From assembly GCF_003112775.1 (NCBI RefSeq), contig NZ_BFCH01000021.1:186001-250000 (forward strand): a stretch of DNA of 64,000 bases, given 5' to 3'. This stretch comes from Mycobacterium montefiorense. GTDB taxonomy: Bacteria; Actinomycetota; Actinomycetes; Mycobacteriales; Mycobacteriaceae. The notes under the pieces were generated by a model. It was not told the origin of the DNA, made no database searches, and worked only from the letters and a program-made list of their open reading frames with translations. This document shows positions 8,282 to 20,926 of this stretch, in pieces (within the stretch, counting starts at the first letter, position 1; each line of letters opens with the position of its first letter). Made by a program: the position numbers and the translations under genes.

Positions 8282-8760
8282 TCATGGAGTGGAGGGCCGC
8301 CAGAGCTGCAGCGTGGTGCGCGCGCCCGCGGGCAGCTCGAGAATTTCGATGGGCGTGTCGTCGGGGTCGTAGACGAAGAACATTCGCACACCGCCGATGT
8401 CGACAACCGGCTCGGTGCGCACATCCGGATGCCGGCTCCGCAGGCTCGCGTAGGTGTCGTCGAGATCGGCGACGCGAAACGAGATGTTGGTGTAGCCGCG
8501 GTGCGGGCCGGCGGGCCGGCGGGTACATCGCCCAGGAAAAGCAACTCGATCATCACTCCCCCGATCAGTCCACCGACCATGCGACCCTCCTTTGCCGCGC
8601 CGCCGGTCACGGCGTCAAGTCCGCCGCCCTCGAGTTCGACATCGAAGACGACGTCGATGCCCAGCACCGCGGTGTAGAACGCCAACGAGTTCTCCATGTC
8701 GGAGACGCCGATGCAGACGTGGGAGAAGTTCTCGACGGCGATGGGTCTCGGCTGGGTCAT
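8282..8760 (-). pseudogene. Glyoxalase/VOC family protein, frameshifted
   Basis: A VOC-fold metal-dependent enzyme or binding protein interrupted by a one-base shift. The first part reads from ATG 8760 (MTQPRPIAVENFSHVCIGV) to about position 8515; the second part, PHRGYTNISFRVADLDD to PIEILELPAG and a TGA at 8282-8284, lies in another frame. Joined, they give a normal two-module VOC protein of about 159 residues with metal ligands His (FSHV) and Glu (IEILE). The 479-bp length is one base short of a multiple of three. The break falls in a run of GGCCGGCGGG repeats, so a slipped base in replication or in the assembly is equally possible. Substrate unknown; the upstream neighbour on the same strand is the Lrp-type regulator. 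Confidence 0.75.
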
Positions 8761-8792
8761 GCGGACTCCTTCGGGGTGCTTCCCGTGGTGCG

Positions 8793-9230
8793 TTAACTCG
8801 ACTTCACCGTTTTCATCGCAATCTGAGAGCGAATTCTCGATATCCCGGGCAGGGCCGCCAGCTTGTCCGCATACAGCTTCTCGTAGTCGGCCAGATCGGC
8901 GGCCGCGATCAGCAATACGTAATCGGGTGTGCCCATCATGCGGCGGCATTCGACGATCTCCGGAAGCGCCACGACTGCGTTTTCGAATGCTTGAATCGCG
9001 GCCGACTCGATCGGCCCCAAGTCGACATATGCCGTCACCTTGAACCCTCGCCCGAACGCATCATCGTTGATGATCGCGCGGTAGCCCCGAATCACGCCGT
9101 CCTGCTCCAAGTTTCGGACTCGCCGCAGGCACGAGGAAGGACTGAGGCCCACCCGCGTGGCCAGCTCGAGGTTTGACAACCGTCCATCCGCGGACAGATG
9201 GCGGATTATTTCATGATCCACTGCATCCAT
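8793..9230 (-). CDS. Lrp/AsnC family transcriptional regulator
   Basis: A 145-residue feast/famine regulator: N-terminal helix-turn-helix at residues 1-50 (DHEIIRHLSADGRLSNLELATRVGLS then SCLRRVRNLE) and an alpha-beta RAM effector domain at about 65-140. These proteins usually sense amino acids. It is divergent from an IlvX-like ThDP enzyme, and a 16-bp inverted repeat lies between them over its own -35 element, so it most likely represses itself and controls that enzyme. The ATG at 9230 follows a consensus promoter by only eight bases, so the mRNA is probably leaderless. The glyoxalase pseudogene follows 32 bases downstream. Confidence 0.88.
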   Translation of the reverse strand: MDAVDHEIIRHLSADGRLSNLELATRVGLSPSSCLRRVRNLEQDGVIRGYRAIINDDAFGRGFKVTAYVDLGPIESAAIQAFENAVVALPEIVECRRMMGTPDYVLLIAAADLADYEKLYADKLAALPGISRIRSQIAMKTVKSS

Positions 9231-9238
9231 GAAATTTT

Positions 9239-9267
9239 ATTCTAGGTAATCTGTATTGTCTGGTCAA
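9239..9267 (-). promoter_or_regulatory. Promoter of the Lrp/AsnC gene
   Basis: On the minus strand TTGACC (9262-9267) and TAGAAT (9239-9244) are separated by 17 bases, a near-consensus SigA promoter. The -10 ends eight bases before the ATG at 9230, which places the transcription start essentially at the start codon. Confidence 0.65.
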
Positions 9268-9282
9268 ATTTGGTGCCAAATT
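9267..9282. promoter_or_regulatory. Candidate Lrp/AsnC operator
   Basis: AATTTGGTGCCAAATT is an inverted repeat with perfect 7-bp arms and a two-base centre. It abuts and overlaps by one base the -35 of the regulator gene and lies about 100 bases before the divergent ThDP enzyme, as expected for autoregulation. Confidence 0.5.
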
Positions 9283-9383
9283 CGGTATCGCCTCGAATAT
9301 ACTTGATATCGCAGATCTCCGGCCGGCAATGACGCCACGGGCAGATTCATCAGTGAACCGAGTCAAAGCAAAAGGTCGGTAAA

Positions 9384-10967
9384 GTGAGCGATTCCTTGGA
9401 CCGCGGTAGCGGAATGAATGGTGCCGAGAGCCTGGTGCGCACACTCATAAATTGCGGTATTGACACCTGCTTCGCCAATCCGGGCACCTCCGAAATGCAT
9501 TTCGTCGGCGCTCTCGACAGGATCGACGGGATACGTCCGGTGCTCGGGCTCTTCGAAGGCGTTGTGACCGGCGCCGCGGACGGCTATGCGCGCATGGCCG
9601 ACAAGCCAGCGGCAACGCTGCTGCATTTGGGCCCCGGACTTGGCAACGGTTTGGCCAATCTGCACAATGCGCGCAAGGCGCAGTCGCCGGTCGTCAACAT
9701 CGTGGGAAACCACGCTACCGAGCACCAGCGGTTCGAGGCTCCATTGACGTCGGACGTCGAAGCCTTCGCCCGGACGGTCTCGCATTGGGTTCATACGTCG
9801 AAGAATTCGCAGCTGGTTGCCGCCGATGCGGCTCGTGCGGTTCAGGCCGCCCGGCAAGCACCCGGTCAGATCGCGACCCTGGTCCTGCCCGCTGACACCG
9901 CATGGACCGCCGCCGAGCGGCCAGCGGCCATGCCGGATGTCATTGGGCCGTCGCAGGTTTGCGACGATGCGGTCCGTCAGGTGGCAAAATTGCTTTCGGC
10001 GCGGCCGGGAAAGTCCGCATTTCTCCTGCGGGGCAACGCTTTGCGGGGACGCGGACTCTTGGCTGCCGGCCGGTTAGCAGCCTCCGTGGACGCCCGGCTC
10101 ATATGCGACACCTTCAGCCCGCGGATCGAAAAGGGTGCCGGCCGCGTCATGGTGGAGAGGCTGCCGTACCGACCGGCGGATGCACTCACGTTCCTGAGCG
10201 GCATCGAGCATCTCATCCTGGTGGGTTCGCAAGCGCCAATTGCGTTTTTCGCGTATCCCGATCAGGCCATCGAACTCACTCCGAGTGGCTGCGTGCCCAC
10301 CGTCCTCGCACACCCACATGAGGATGCGACCTCGGCTCTGGAGCAGCTGGCCAATCTGCTTGGCGGCGAAGATTACTCGGCGACCGTTGCTATCGGCAAC
10401 GCACCCGAGCTGCCCACCACGGCGACGCTGACTGCCGACTCGATCATGCAGACGGTTGCCCACTATCTGCCGGAGGGGGCGATCATCAGTGACGAGAGCC
10501 TGACGTCCGGATTCGGGCGTCCGTACTCCTACCTGAATTCAGCTGCGGCGCACGACCATCTGCACTTAACCGGCGGTTCGATCGGTCAAGGTATTCCGCT
10601 GGCGACGGGTGCGGCAATCGCGTGCCCCGATCGCAAGGTGGTGAACCTCGAAGGTGACGGCAGTGGCCTCTATACCCTCCAGGCGTTGTGGACACAGGCA
10701 CGCGAGCGGCTAGATATCACAACCATCATCTACGCCAACCGTTCCTACAAGGTTCTCAATGAAGAACACCAGATCGTCGGAGCCAAACATCCCGGCCCAA
10801 AGGCCGCAGCGATGTTCGATTTGGATAACCCGCAGATTGATTGGGTCGGCATGGCCGAAAGTATGGGAGTCGAAGCCTCACGTGTCACAGACGCGATGAG
10901 TTTGGCGGTCGCGGTCAAGTCCGCCTTCGCTGATCATGGCCCGCGGCTGATCGAGGCCGTCATCTGA
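9384..10967 (+). CDS. Acetolactate synthase-like thiamine diphosphate enzyme (IlvX-like)
   Basis: ThDP-dependent enzyme of 527 residues. The N-terminal PYR domain shows NPGTSEMHFV and the catalytic Glu region LFEGVVTGAADGYARM; the C-terminal PP domain has the diphosphate motif EGDGSGLYTLQALW ending in YAN. It resembles M. tuberculosis IlvX (Rv3509c) and benzoylformate/2-oxoacid decarboxylases rather than the catalytic acetolactate synthase IlvB1. The likely reaction is decarboxylation or carboligation of a 2-oxoacid; the substrate is not proven. The start is GTG 9384, with ATG 9414 (MNGAES) a serious alternative because IlvX begins there. It is divergent from an Lrp/AsnC gene that may make it responsive to amino acids. 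Confidence 0.8.
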   Translation: MSDSLDRGSGMNGAESLVRTLINCGIDTCFANPGTSEMHFVGALDRIDGIRPVLGLFEGVVTGAADGYARMADKPAATLLHLGPGLGNGLANLHNARKAQSPVVNIVGNHATEHQRFEAPLTSDVEAFARTVSHWVHTSKNSQLVAADAARAVQAARQAPGQIATLVLPADTAWTAAERPAAMPDVIGPSQVCDDAVRQVAKLLSARPGKSAFLLRGNALRGRGLLAAGRLAASVDARLICDTFSPRIEKGAGRVMVERLPYRPADALTFLSGIEHLILVGSQAPIAFFAYPDQAIELTPSGCVPTVLAHPHEDATSALEQLANLLGGEDYSATVAIGNAPELPTTATLTADSIMQTVAHYLPEGAIISDESLTSGFGRPYSYLNSAAAHDHLHLTGGSIGQGIPLATGAAIACPDRKVVNLEGDGSGLYTLQALWTQARERLDITTIIYANRSYKVLNEEHQIVGAKHPGPKAAAMFDLDNPQIDWVGMAESMGVEASRVTDAMSLAVAVKSAFADHGPRLIEAVI

Positions 10968-11034
10968 CCTGTTCATCCACGATGATGTCGCTTTTCCGCC
11001 AGTCTTGTCGGTGGATAGGTGTAACTGTGGAAGC

Positions 11035-12522
11035 GTGCATGACGATTTCGAACGCTGCTACCGGGCGGTCCAATCCAAGGAAGCCCGGTTCGACGGCTGG
11101 TTCGTCACCGCCGTACTGACCACCCGGATCTACTGCCGGCCCAGTTGCCCCGTGCGACCGCCGTTCGCTCGTAACGTGCGGTTCTATCCGACGGCGGCGG
11201 CTGCGCAACGGGTGGGTTTCCGAGCGTGCAAGCGATGCCGCCCGGACGCCTCCCCGGGTTCTCCCGAGTGGAATGTGCGCGGCGACGTCGTTGCGCGGGC
11301 CATGCGGCTGATCGCCGATGGCACGGTAGACCGCGACGGAGTGGCCGGACTGGCCGCCCATCTCGGGTACACCACCCGACAACTGGAACGGCTGTTGCAG
11401 GCAGAAGTCGGCGCCGGTCCGCTCGCGCTGGCTCGCGCGCAACGAGGCCAGACCGCCCGGCTGCTAATCGAGAGCACGGACCTGCCGTTCGGTGATGTCG
11501 CGTTCGCCGCCGGCTTTTCCAGCATCCGCCAGTTCAACGACACCGTGCGCCTGGTGTTCGAAAGCACTCCGACCGCCTTGCGCAGACGCGCGGCGGCCCG
11601 ATTCGGATCGAAGCCGACTTCGCCTGGGACAGTGAGCCTTCGGCTGCCGGTGCGCACACCATTCGCTTACCAGGGAGTCTTTGGCCATCTGGCCGCGGGC
11701 GCGGTCCCTGGCTGCGAGGAAGTGCGCGACGGCGCGTATCGGCGCAGCCTGCGGCTCCCCTTCGGCAACGCGGTGGTCGCGCTGACGCCAGCCGTCGATC
11801 ACGTCCGCTGCCTGCTCGTGCTCGACGACTTCCGCGATCTCACGACTGCGATCGCCCGCTGCCGGCGATTGCTCGACCTCGACGCCGACCCCGAAGCGAT
11901 CGTGGACACGCTCAGTCGCGACCCCCTGCTTACCGCCGTCGTGGCCAAGGCACCGGGACAACGCATTCCCCGCGCGGTCGACGAGGCCGAACTCGCGGTG
12001 CGCGCGGTGCTGGGTCAACAGGTATCGATCAAGGCCGCCGGAACCCACGCGGGCCGATTGGTCGCTGCATACGGGCAACCAATCCACAACCCGGAAGGCA
12101 CACTGACGCATACCTTCCCGTCGGTCGAACAACTCGCCGAGATCGATCCCAGTCATCTGGCTTTCCCCAAGTCCCGGCAACGTACGATGACCGCGCTGGT
12201 CGCCAGCCTCCGTGATGGGAGCGTTGTCCTGGACGCTGGATGCGACTGGGACAGCGCGCGTACCCAACTGCTGGCGCTGCCGGGAGTCGGCCCTTGGACC
12301 GCAGAGTTGATCGCGATGCGCGGCCTCGGTGACCCGGATGCCTTTCCCGCCAGCGACCTTGGGCTCCAACTCGCCGCCAAACACTTAGGCTTGCCGACGG
12401 ATCAACGAAAACTCATTGAGCACAGCACCCGATGGCGCCCCTGGCGCTCGTATGTCACCCAGCACTTGTGGGCCACCCTCGAGCACCCGGTAAACCATTG
12501 GCCGCCAAAGGAGGTCGCGTGA
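11035..12522 (+). CDS. alkA: Ada N-domain/AraC/3-methyladenine DNA glycosylase II fusion (AdaA-AlkA)
   Basis: DNA-alkylation repair protein of 495 residues with three parts. An Ada-type zinc domain (Cys34, Cys38, Cys65, Cys68) can take methyl groups from phosphotriesters; an AraC-type helix-turn-helix pair follows (about 90-185); an AlkA-like helix-hairpin-helix glycosylase fills the C-terminal half, with LPGVGPWTAELIAMRGLGDPDAFPASD holding the hairpin and the catalytic Asp. It is orthologous to Rv1317c. GTG 11035 (MHDDFERCYRA) is used because the M. tuberculosis protein begins there; an open frame extends 30 bases upstream to a TTG. It overlaps ogt by the four bases GTGA, so both belong to one adaptive-response operon that the methylated Ada domain may activate. 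Confidence 0.9.
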   Translation: MHDDFERCYRAVQSKEARFDGWFVTAVLTTRIYCRPSCPVRPPFARNVRFYPTAAAAQRVGFRACKRCRPDASPGSPEWNVRGDVVARAMRLIADGTVDRDGVAGLAAHLGYTTRQLERLLQAEVGAGPLALARAQRGQTARLLIESTDLPFGDVAFAAGFSSIRQFNDTVRLVFESTPTALRRRAAARFGSKPTSPGTVSLRLPVRTPFAYQGVFGHLAAGAVPGCEEVRDGAYRRSLRLPFGNAVVALTPAVDHVRCLLVLDDFRDLTTAIARCRRLLDLDADPEAIVDTLSRDPLLTAVVAKAPGQRIPRAVDEAELAVRAVLGQQVSIKAAGTHAGRLVAAYGQPIHNPEGTLTHTFPSVEQLAEIDPSHLAFPKSRQRTMTALVASLRDGSVVLDAGCDWDSARTQLLALPGVGPWTAELIAMRGLGDPDAFPASDLGLQLAAKHLGLPTDQRKLIEHSTRWRPWRSYVTQHLWATLEHPVNHWPPKEVA

Positions 12523-13010
12523 TCGCATACCGCACCATCGACAGCCCGATCGGATTGCTCACCCTGGCCGGCCGCGGCTCGGTATTGACCAATCTGCGGA
12601 TGGTCGATCAAACCTACGAACCGAGCCGCGCCGGCTGGTCGCCCGACCCGGGAGCATTCGACAAGGCAGTCGATCAACTCCTCGCCTATTTCGCCGGCGA
12701 GCTCACGAGTTTCGATGTGGAACTGGATCTGCGGGGCACTGAATTCCAGCGTCGAGTGTGGAAGGCGCTCTTGACGATTCCATACGGCGAAACACGGTCG
12801 TACGGCGAGATCGCCGAGCAGATCGGGGCGCCCGGCACTGCACGCGCTGTCGGATTGGCCAACGGACACAATCCGATTGCTATCGTCGTACCTTGCCATC
12901 GCGTCATTGGCGCCAATGGAAGCCTCACCGGCTTCGGCGGCGGAATCGAGCGCAAGCGGACGCTGCTCGAATTGGAGAATCAACGTTCGAATCTGACGCT
13001 ATTCGACTAA
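12519..13010 (+). CDS. ogt: Methylated-DNA–protein-cysteine methyltransferase
   Basis: Suicide repair protein of 163 residues that moves the methyl group from O6-methylguanine in DNA to its own Cys126 in the PCHRVI motif. The helix-turn-helix with the arginine finger (SYGEIAEQIGAPGTARAVG) and the NGHNPI segment just before the active site are intact, as in Rv1316c. The GTG start lies inside the alkA stop and has a strong AAAGGAGG ribosome site at 12507-12514. The gene is followed by a bidirectional terminator shared with the 5S rRNA gene. Confidence 0.93.
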   Translation: MIAYRTIDSPIGLLTLAGRGSVLTNLRMVDQTYEPSRAGWSPDPGAFDKAVDQLLAYFAGELTSFDVELDLRGTEFQRRVWKALLTIPYGETRSYGEIAEQIGAPGTARAVGLANGHNPIAIVVPCHRVIGANGSLTGFGGGIERKRTLLELENQRSNLTLFD

Positions 13011-13020
13011 TTAAGAATGC

Positions 13021-13050
13021 AAAAACGCCCCCTTTGCAGGGGGCGTTTTT
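13021..13050. terminator. Bidirectional intrinsic terminator between ogt and rrf
   Basis: Perfect 12-bp arms AAAAACGCCCCC (13021-13032) and GGGGGCGTTTTT (13039-13050) around the loop TTTGCA. The T-tract on one strand and the A-tract on the other make it work both for ogt (plus) and for the rRNA operon (minus). Confidence 0.9.
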
Positions 13051-13055
13051 GTGTA

Positions 13056-13170
13056 TGTTCGGCGGTGTCCTACTTTTCCACCCGATCGGGCAGTATCATT
13101 GGCGCTGACAGGCTTAGCTTCCGGGTTCGGAATGGGACCGGGCGTTTCCCTGTCGCTGTGGCCGCCGTAA
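13056..13170 (-). rRNA. rrf: 5S ribosomal RNA
   Basis: The reverse strand reads TTACGGCGGCCACAGCGACA and ends GGACACCGCCGAACA, the mycobacterial 5S sequence of about 115 nt, with the conserved CCGAACCCGGAAGCTAAGCC segment inside. It is the last gene of the rrs-rrl-rrf operon, about 90-100 bases after the 23S gene and a few bases before the terminator. Confidence 0.93.
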
Positions 13171-13263
13171 CTCTATTTATTTTTCCATTCAAGTGTATTG
13201 ATGGGGGGTGTGGTGTCGACACGACAATTAAGCCATGGACACTGGATTTATGGTTGCGAGTTG

Positions 13264-18159
<4,896 letters not shown>

Positions 18160-18242
18160 ACTCCTCGATAAACGAGGTGAATTTACAATCAGAGAAAATC
18201 TGACCTAACAAAAAGACACCAATTAACTGGCATCAAAAAACG

Positions 18243-18278
18243 ACCATACCTACACACGGGGAGTGTTAAAAGTATGGT
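18243..18278 (-). other. Stem-loop in the rRNA leader, probable processing site
   Basis: Arms ACCATAC and GTATGGT pair perfectly around a 22-base interior in which ACAC and GTGT can extend the stem. Its place just upstream of mature 16S fits an RNase III type processing stem. Confidence 0.5.
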
Positions 18279-18332
18279 CAAAAAAACAACAACAAACAAA
18301 AACACCAAACACACTATTGAGTTCTCAAACAA

Positions 18333-18368
18333 CACTCTTGCTTGTCTCGCCACTCTTGCTTGTCTCGC
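18333..18368. repeat. Tandem duplication of an 18-bp unit in the rRNA leader
   Basis: CACTCTTGCTTGTCTCGC occurs twice, head to tail and without any mismatch, at 18333-18350 and 18351-18368, directly downstream of the second rRNA promoter in the transcribed leader. Confidence 0.9.
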
Positions 18369-18389
18369 CCGCTTCGGGGCAACCCTGCC

Positions 18390-18419
18390 AGCTTAATACA
18401 GTCCCGGCAGTGGCGTCAA
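18390..18419 (-). promoter_or_regulatory. rRNA operon proximal promoter
   Basis: Minus strand TTGACG (18414-18419), 18-base spacer, TAAGCT (18390-18395). The spacer and the following TGGCA resemble the distal promoter 79 bases upstream, suggesting duplication. Confidence 0.65.
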
Positions 18420-18468
18420 CCCCCAAATTTCTTGCGATCGTGGTGATCGCTGCGAGGGCAGCCGTGCC

Positions 18469-18498
18469 AGGCTAGTACCAATCCGGCGAGGGAGTCAA
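18469..18498 (-). promoter_or_regulatory. rRNA operon distal promoter (P1-like)
   Basis: Minus strand TTGACT (18493-18498), 18-base spacer containing GCCGGATTGGTAC, and TAGCCT (18469-18474) followed by GGCA. This has the same layout as the known mycobacterial rrnA P1 promoter, which stands just after murA. Confidence 0.75.
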
Positions 18499-18554
18499 GC
18501 CCCGGTCTCGGTCTCCTTCAAGTGGTGACCGCGCCTGTGGGGCACTGACTTTGG

Positions 18555-19808
18555 TTACTGTACCCGCTCGATCTCCGCTCCCAAAATCGCCAGGTTTTCC
18601 ACGAACAACGGGTAGCCCCGATCGATGTGAAAGACGTCGTGGACCTCGGTGTCACCGTCGGCGACGAGCCCGGCGAGCACCAGGCCGGCACCGGCCCGGA
18701 TGTCCGAACACCAGACGGGCGCGCTGGAAAGTTGCGGCAGACCTCGCACCACGGCGTGATGGCCGTCGGTGCGGGCGTCGGCGCCGAGCCTGATCATTTC
18801 TTCGACGAATCGGAAGCGCGCTTCGAACACGTTCTCCGTGATCATCGAGGTGCCGTCGGAGATCGATGCCAGCGCGATCGCCATCGGTTGCAGGTCGGTC
18901 GGAAAGCCGGGAAACGGCAACGTTGCAACGTTCATGGCTTTCGGGCGCTCGTACTGCGCCACGCGAAAGCTGTTGTCCGTCTGGGTCACGGTCGCACCCG
19001 CGTCGTGCAGTTTGTGCAGCACCACCTGAAGATGCGCAGGATCGATGCCGGACACCGATATGTCACCGCGGGTGATGGCGGCGGCGATCCCCCAGGTGGC
19101 GGCGACGATGCGGTCGCCGATCACGCGATGCTCGGTGGGGTACAGCCGCGGGACGCCGGTGATGGTCATAGTCGGTGAACCGGCACCTTCGACCTTGGCG
19201 CCCATCTGGTTGAGCATCGTGCACAGATCGACTACATCGGGTTCGCGCGCTGCGTTGTGAATCGTGGTGACACCCTCGGCCACGACGGCGGCCATCAAGA
19301 TGTTCTCGGTAGCTCCGACCGAAGGAAACTCCAGCTGAATCTCCGCGCCGCGCAACGTGTCTGCCTGCGCGACCACACAGCCGTGCTCGATGTTGCACTG
19401 CGCGCCCAGCTGCCTCAGACCCGCCTGGTGCATGTCCAGCGGACGCGATCCGATCGCGTCACCACCGGGCAGCGCCACCTTGGCTCTCTTGCATCGGCCG
19501 ACCAGCGGACCCAGCACGCAGACCGAGGCGCGGAACTGCCGCACCGCCGCGAAGTCGGCGTCGTACTTCGGCTCGTCAGGTGAGGTGATGCGGGCGACGT
19601 CGCCGTCAAGTTCGACAGTGGCGCCCAAGCCGCGCAGTACCTCGGCCATCAACGGCACATCGAGGATGTCCGGGCAGTTGGTAATCGTGCTGGTGCCTTC
19701 GGCCAGCAGAGTCGCGGCCATCAGCTTGAGCACGCTGTTCTTGGCGCCCCCCACTGCGACTTCGCCTGACAACCGGTTGCCACCGGTCACCACGAATCGC
19801 TCAGCCAC
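18555..19808 (-). CDS. murA: UDP-N-acetylglucosamine 1-carboxyvinyltransferase
   Basis: First committed enzyme of peptidoglycan synthesis: it transfers enolpyruvate from PEP to UDP-GlcNAc in the cytoplasm. The 417-residue protein has the two EPSP-synthase-like lobes, GGAKNSVLKLMAATLL at the N-terminus and the flexible loop LPGGDAIGSRP, where Asp117 replaces the cysteine that fosfomycin alkylates. This Asp is the known basis of natural fosfomycin resistance in mycobacteria. The gene ends 57 bases before the distal rRNA promoter, as in all slow growers. Its GTG start is only seven bases after a good -10 element, so the mRNA is probably leaderless. Confidence 0.96.
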   Translation of the reverse strand: MAERFVVTGGNRLSGEVAVGGAKNSVLKLMAATLLAEGTSTITNCPDILDVPLMAEVLRGLGATVELDGDVARITSPDEPKYDADFAAVRQFRASVCVLGPLVGRCKRAKVALPGGDAIGSRPLDMHQAGLRQLGAQCNIEHGCVVAQADTLRGAEIQLEFPSVGATENILMAAVVAEGVTTIHNAAREPDVVDLCTMLNQMGAKVEGAGSPTMTITGVPRLYPTEHRVIGDRIVAATWGIAAAITRGDISVSGIDPAHLQVVLHKLHDAGATVTQTDNSFRVAQYERPKAMNVATLPFPGFPTDLQPMAIALASISDGTSMITENVFEARFRFVEEMIRLGADARTDGHHAVVRGLPQLSSAPVWCSDIRAGAGLVLAGLVADGDTEVHDVFHIDRGYPLFVENLAILGAEIERVQ

Positions 19809-19815
19809 CCGCGTC

Positions 19816-19844
19816 AGTCTAGTAAAGCGGTATCGGCTTGTCAG
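19816..19844 (-). promoter_or_regulatory. murA promoter
   Basis: Minus strand CTGACA (19839-19844), 17-base spacer, TAGACT (19816-19821). Seven bases separate the -10 from the murA GTG at 19808, which predicts a leaderless transcript. Confidence 0.65.
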
Positions 19845-19865
19845 TCGGCTAACTCAGTTAGCCGA
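19845..19865. promoter_or_regulatory. Perfect 21-bp palindrome between murA and the adenosyltransferase gene
   Basis: Arms TCGGCTAACT and AGTTAGCCGA flank a single C with no mismatch. It begins one base upstream of the murA -35 and ends just before the TACGGT (19867-19872) that may be the -10 of the divergent gene, so one bound protein could affect both. The binding protein is not known. Confidence 0.6.
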
Positions 19866-19878
19866 GTACGGTTTGTTC

Positions 19879-20451
19879 ATGGCAGTGCACCTGACCCGTA
19901 TCTACACGCGGACCGGCGACGACGGAACCACCGGATTGAGCGACTTCTCCCGGGTGTCGAAGAACGATCCCCGGCTGGTTGCCTACGCGGACTGTGACGA
20001 GGCCAACTCCGCGATCGGCGTTGCCATCGCTTTGGGTCAGCCTGATTCCGAACTAGCGGGCGTGCTGCAGCAGATTCAAAACGACCTGTTCGACGCCGGT
20101 GCGGATCTGTCGACCCCGGTCGTCGAGAACCCGAAGTATCCTCCGCTGCGAGTCGCCCAGTCCTACATCGATCGTCTCGAAGGATGGTGCGACATATACA
20201 ACGAACCCCTGCCGGCACTGAACTCCTTTGTGCTGCCGGGTGGTACGCCGTTGTCGGCACTACTGCACGTTGCCCGCACTGTGGTGCGCCGGGCCGAGCG
20301 ATCGGCGTGGGCCGCGGTCGATTCCGCGCCCAGCGAAGTCAACGTGCTACCGGCGAAATATCTGAATCGGTTGTCGGACTTACTCTTTATCCTGTCCAGG
20401 GCAGCCAACGCAGGTGACGATGTGCTGTGGAAGCCGGGCGGCGGCGCTTAA
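19879..20451 (+). CDS. Cob(I)alamin adenosyltransferase, PduO type
   Basis: Transfers the adenosyl group of ATP to cob(I)alamin, giving the coenzyme B12 used for example by methylmalonyl-CoA mutase. The 190-residue protein (ortholog of Rv1314c) starts with the ATP-binding loop TRTGDDGTTGLSDFSRVSK and has the later EVNVLPAKYLNRLSDLLFILSR helix with the Arg/Asp/Asn residues of the family. ATG 19879 is chosen because homologues begin MAVHLTRIYTRTG. No ribosome site is visible and a TACGGT hexamer lies six bases before the ATG, so the transcript is probably leaderless. It is divergent from murA across the 21-bp palindrome. Confidence 0.92.
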   Translation: MAVHLTRIYTRTGDDGTTGLSDFSRVSKNDPRLVAYADCDEANSAIGVAIALGQPDSELAGVLQQIQNDLFDAGADLSTPVVENPKYPPLRVAQSYIDRLEGWCDIYNEPLPALNSFVLPGGTPLSALLHVARTVVRRAERSAWAAVDSAPSEVNVLPAKYLNRLSDLLFILSRAANAGDDVLWKPGGGA

Positions 20452-20476
20452 ACCGGTTGAGCCACCGGAGTTTTGG

Positions 20477-20920
20477 TCAAATGCTGCGACGGCGTGCGCG
20501 CGGCGAAGGACGGGACTCTAGCCAGGACAAGAACGCGGTCAACGCGCCCTGATCGAGTGCGATCTCGTAACCCGACCTACGGTCCTGGGTGGTATCGCGC
20601 AGTTCCAGCACCACGATCTCGTCGGTCATGATGTCGAACTCGTCGCCGCGGGGCGCGCGCCGAGCCACGATCTCGACACCTCGCCGGGACAGCCGCCGAT
20701 CCGGCCACAGACGCAGGCTGGACAGCCGATAGAACGCCGCTTCGCCGCCGCGGTAGCGGATCACGCCGTGTCGCCAGCCATGACCTCCGACCGCCGGGAT
20801 GTCGCGCATAATGGCGGCGGTTCCGCCCTGCCGTAGCTTCCACAACCGGTAGCTCAGCGCGAGAACGGCCGCCCCTAACACGACGACGAGCACGACCATG
20901 CCAACCATGGGCGCGCTCAT
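20477..20920 (-). CDS. DUF2550 membrane protein (Rv1312 ortholog)
   Basis: A 147-residue protein with one N-terminal membrane helix (VGMVVLVVVLGAAVLALSY) and a cytoplasmic domain rich in Arg and Trp. It follows atpC by six bases at the end of the ATP synthase operon, as Rv1312 does in M. tuberculosis. The function is unknown; its conserved place suggests a link to the ATP synthase or the cell envelope. Confidence 0.85.
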   Translation of the reverse strand: MSAPMVGMVVLVVVLGAAVLALSYRLWKLRQGGTAAIMRDIPAVGGHGWRHGVIRYRGGEAAFYRLSSLRLWPDRRLSRRGVEIVARRAPRGDEFDIMTDEIVVLELRDTTQDRRSGYEIALDQGALTAFLSWLESRPSPRARRRSI

Positions 20921-20926
20921 CGGCGG

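Larger units (their letters stand above)
18160..18554 (-). promoter_or_regulatory. rRNA operon promoter and leader region
   Basis: This 395-bp region between murA and rrs holds two tandem SigA promoters (listed separately), two copies of the 18-bp CACTCTTGCTTGTCTCGC, the conserved mycobacterial leader motif TTGTTTGAGAACTCAATAGT (minus strand, about 18313-18332) used for antitermination and processing, and a stem with arms ACCATAC (18243-18249) and GTATGGT (18272-18278) that probably belongs to 16S precursor maturation. No protein gene is present. Confidence 0.8.
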
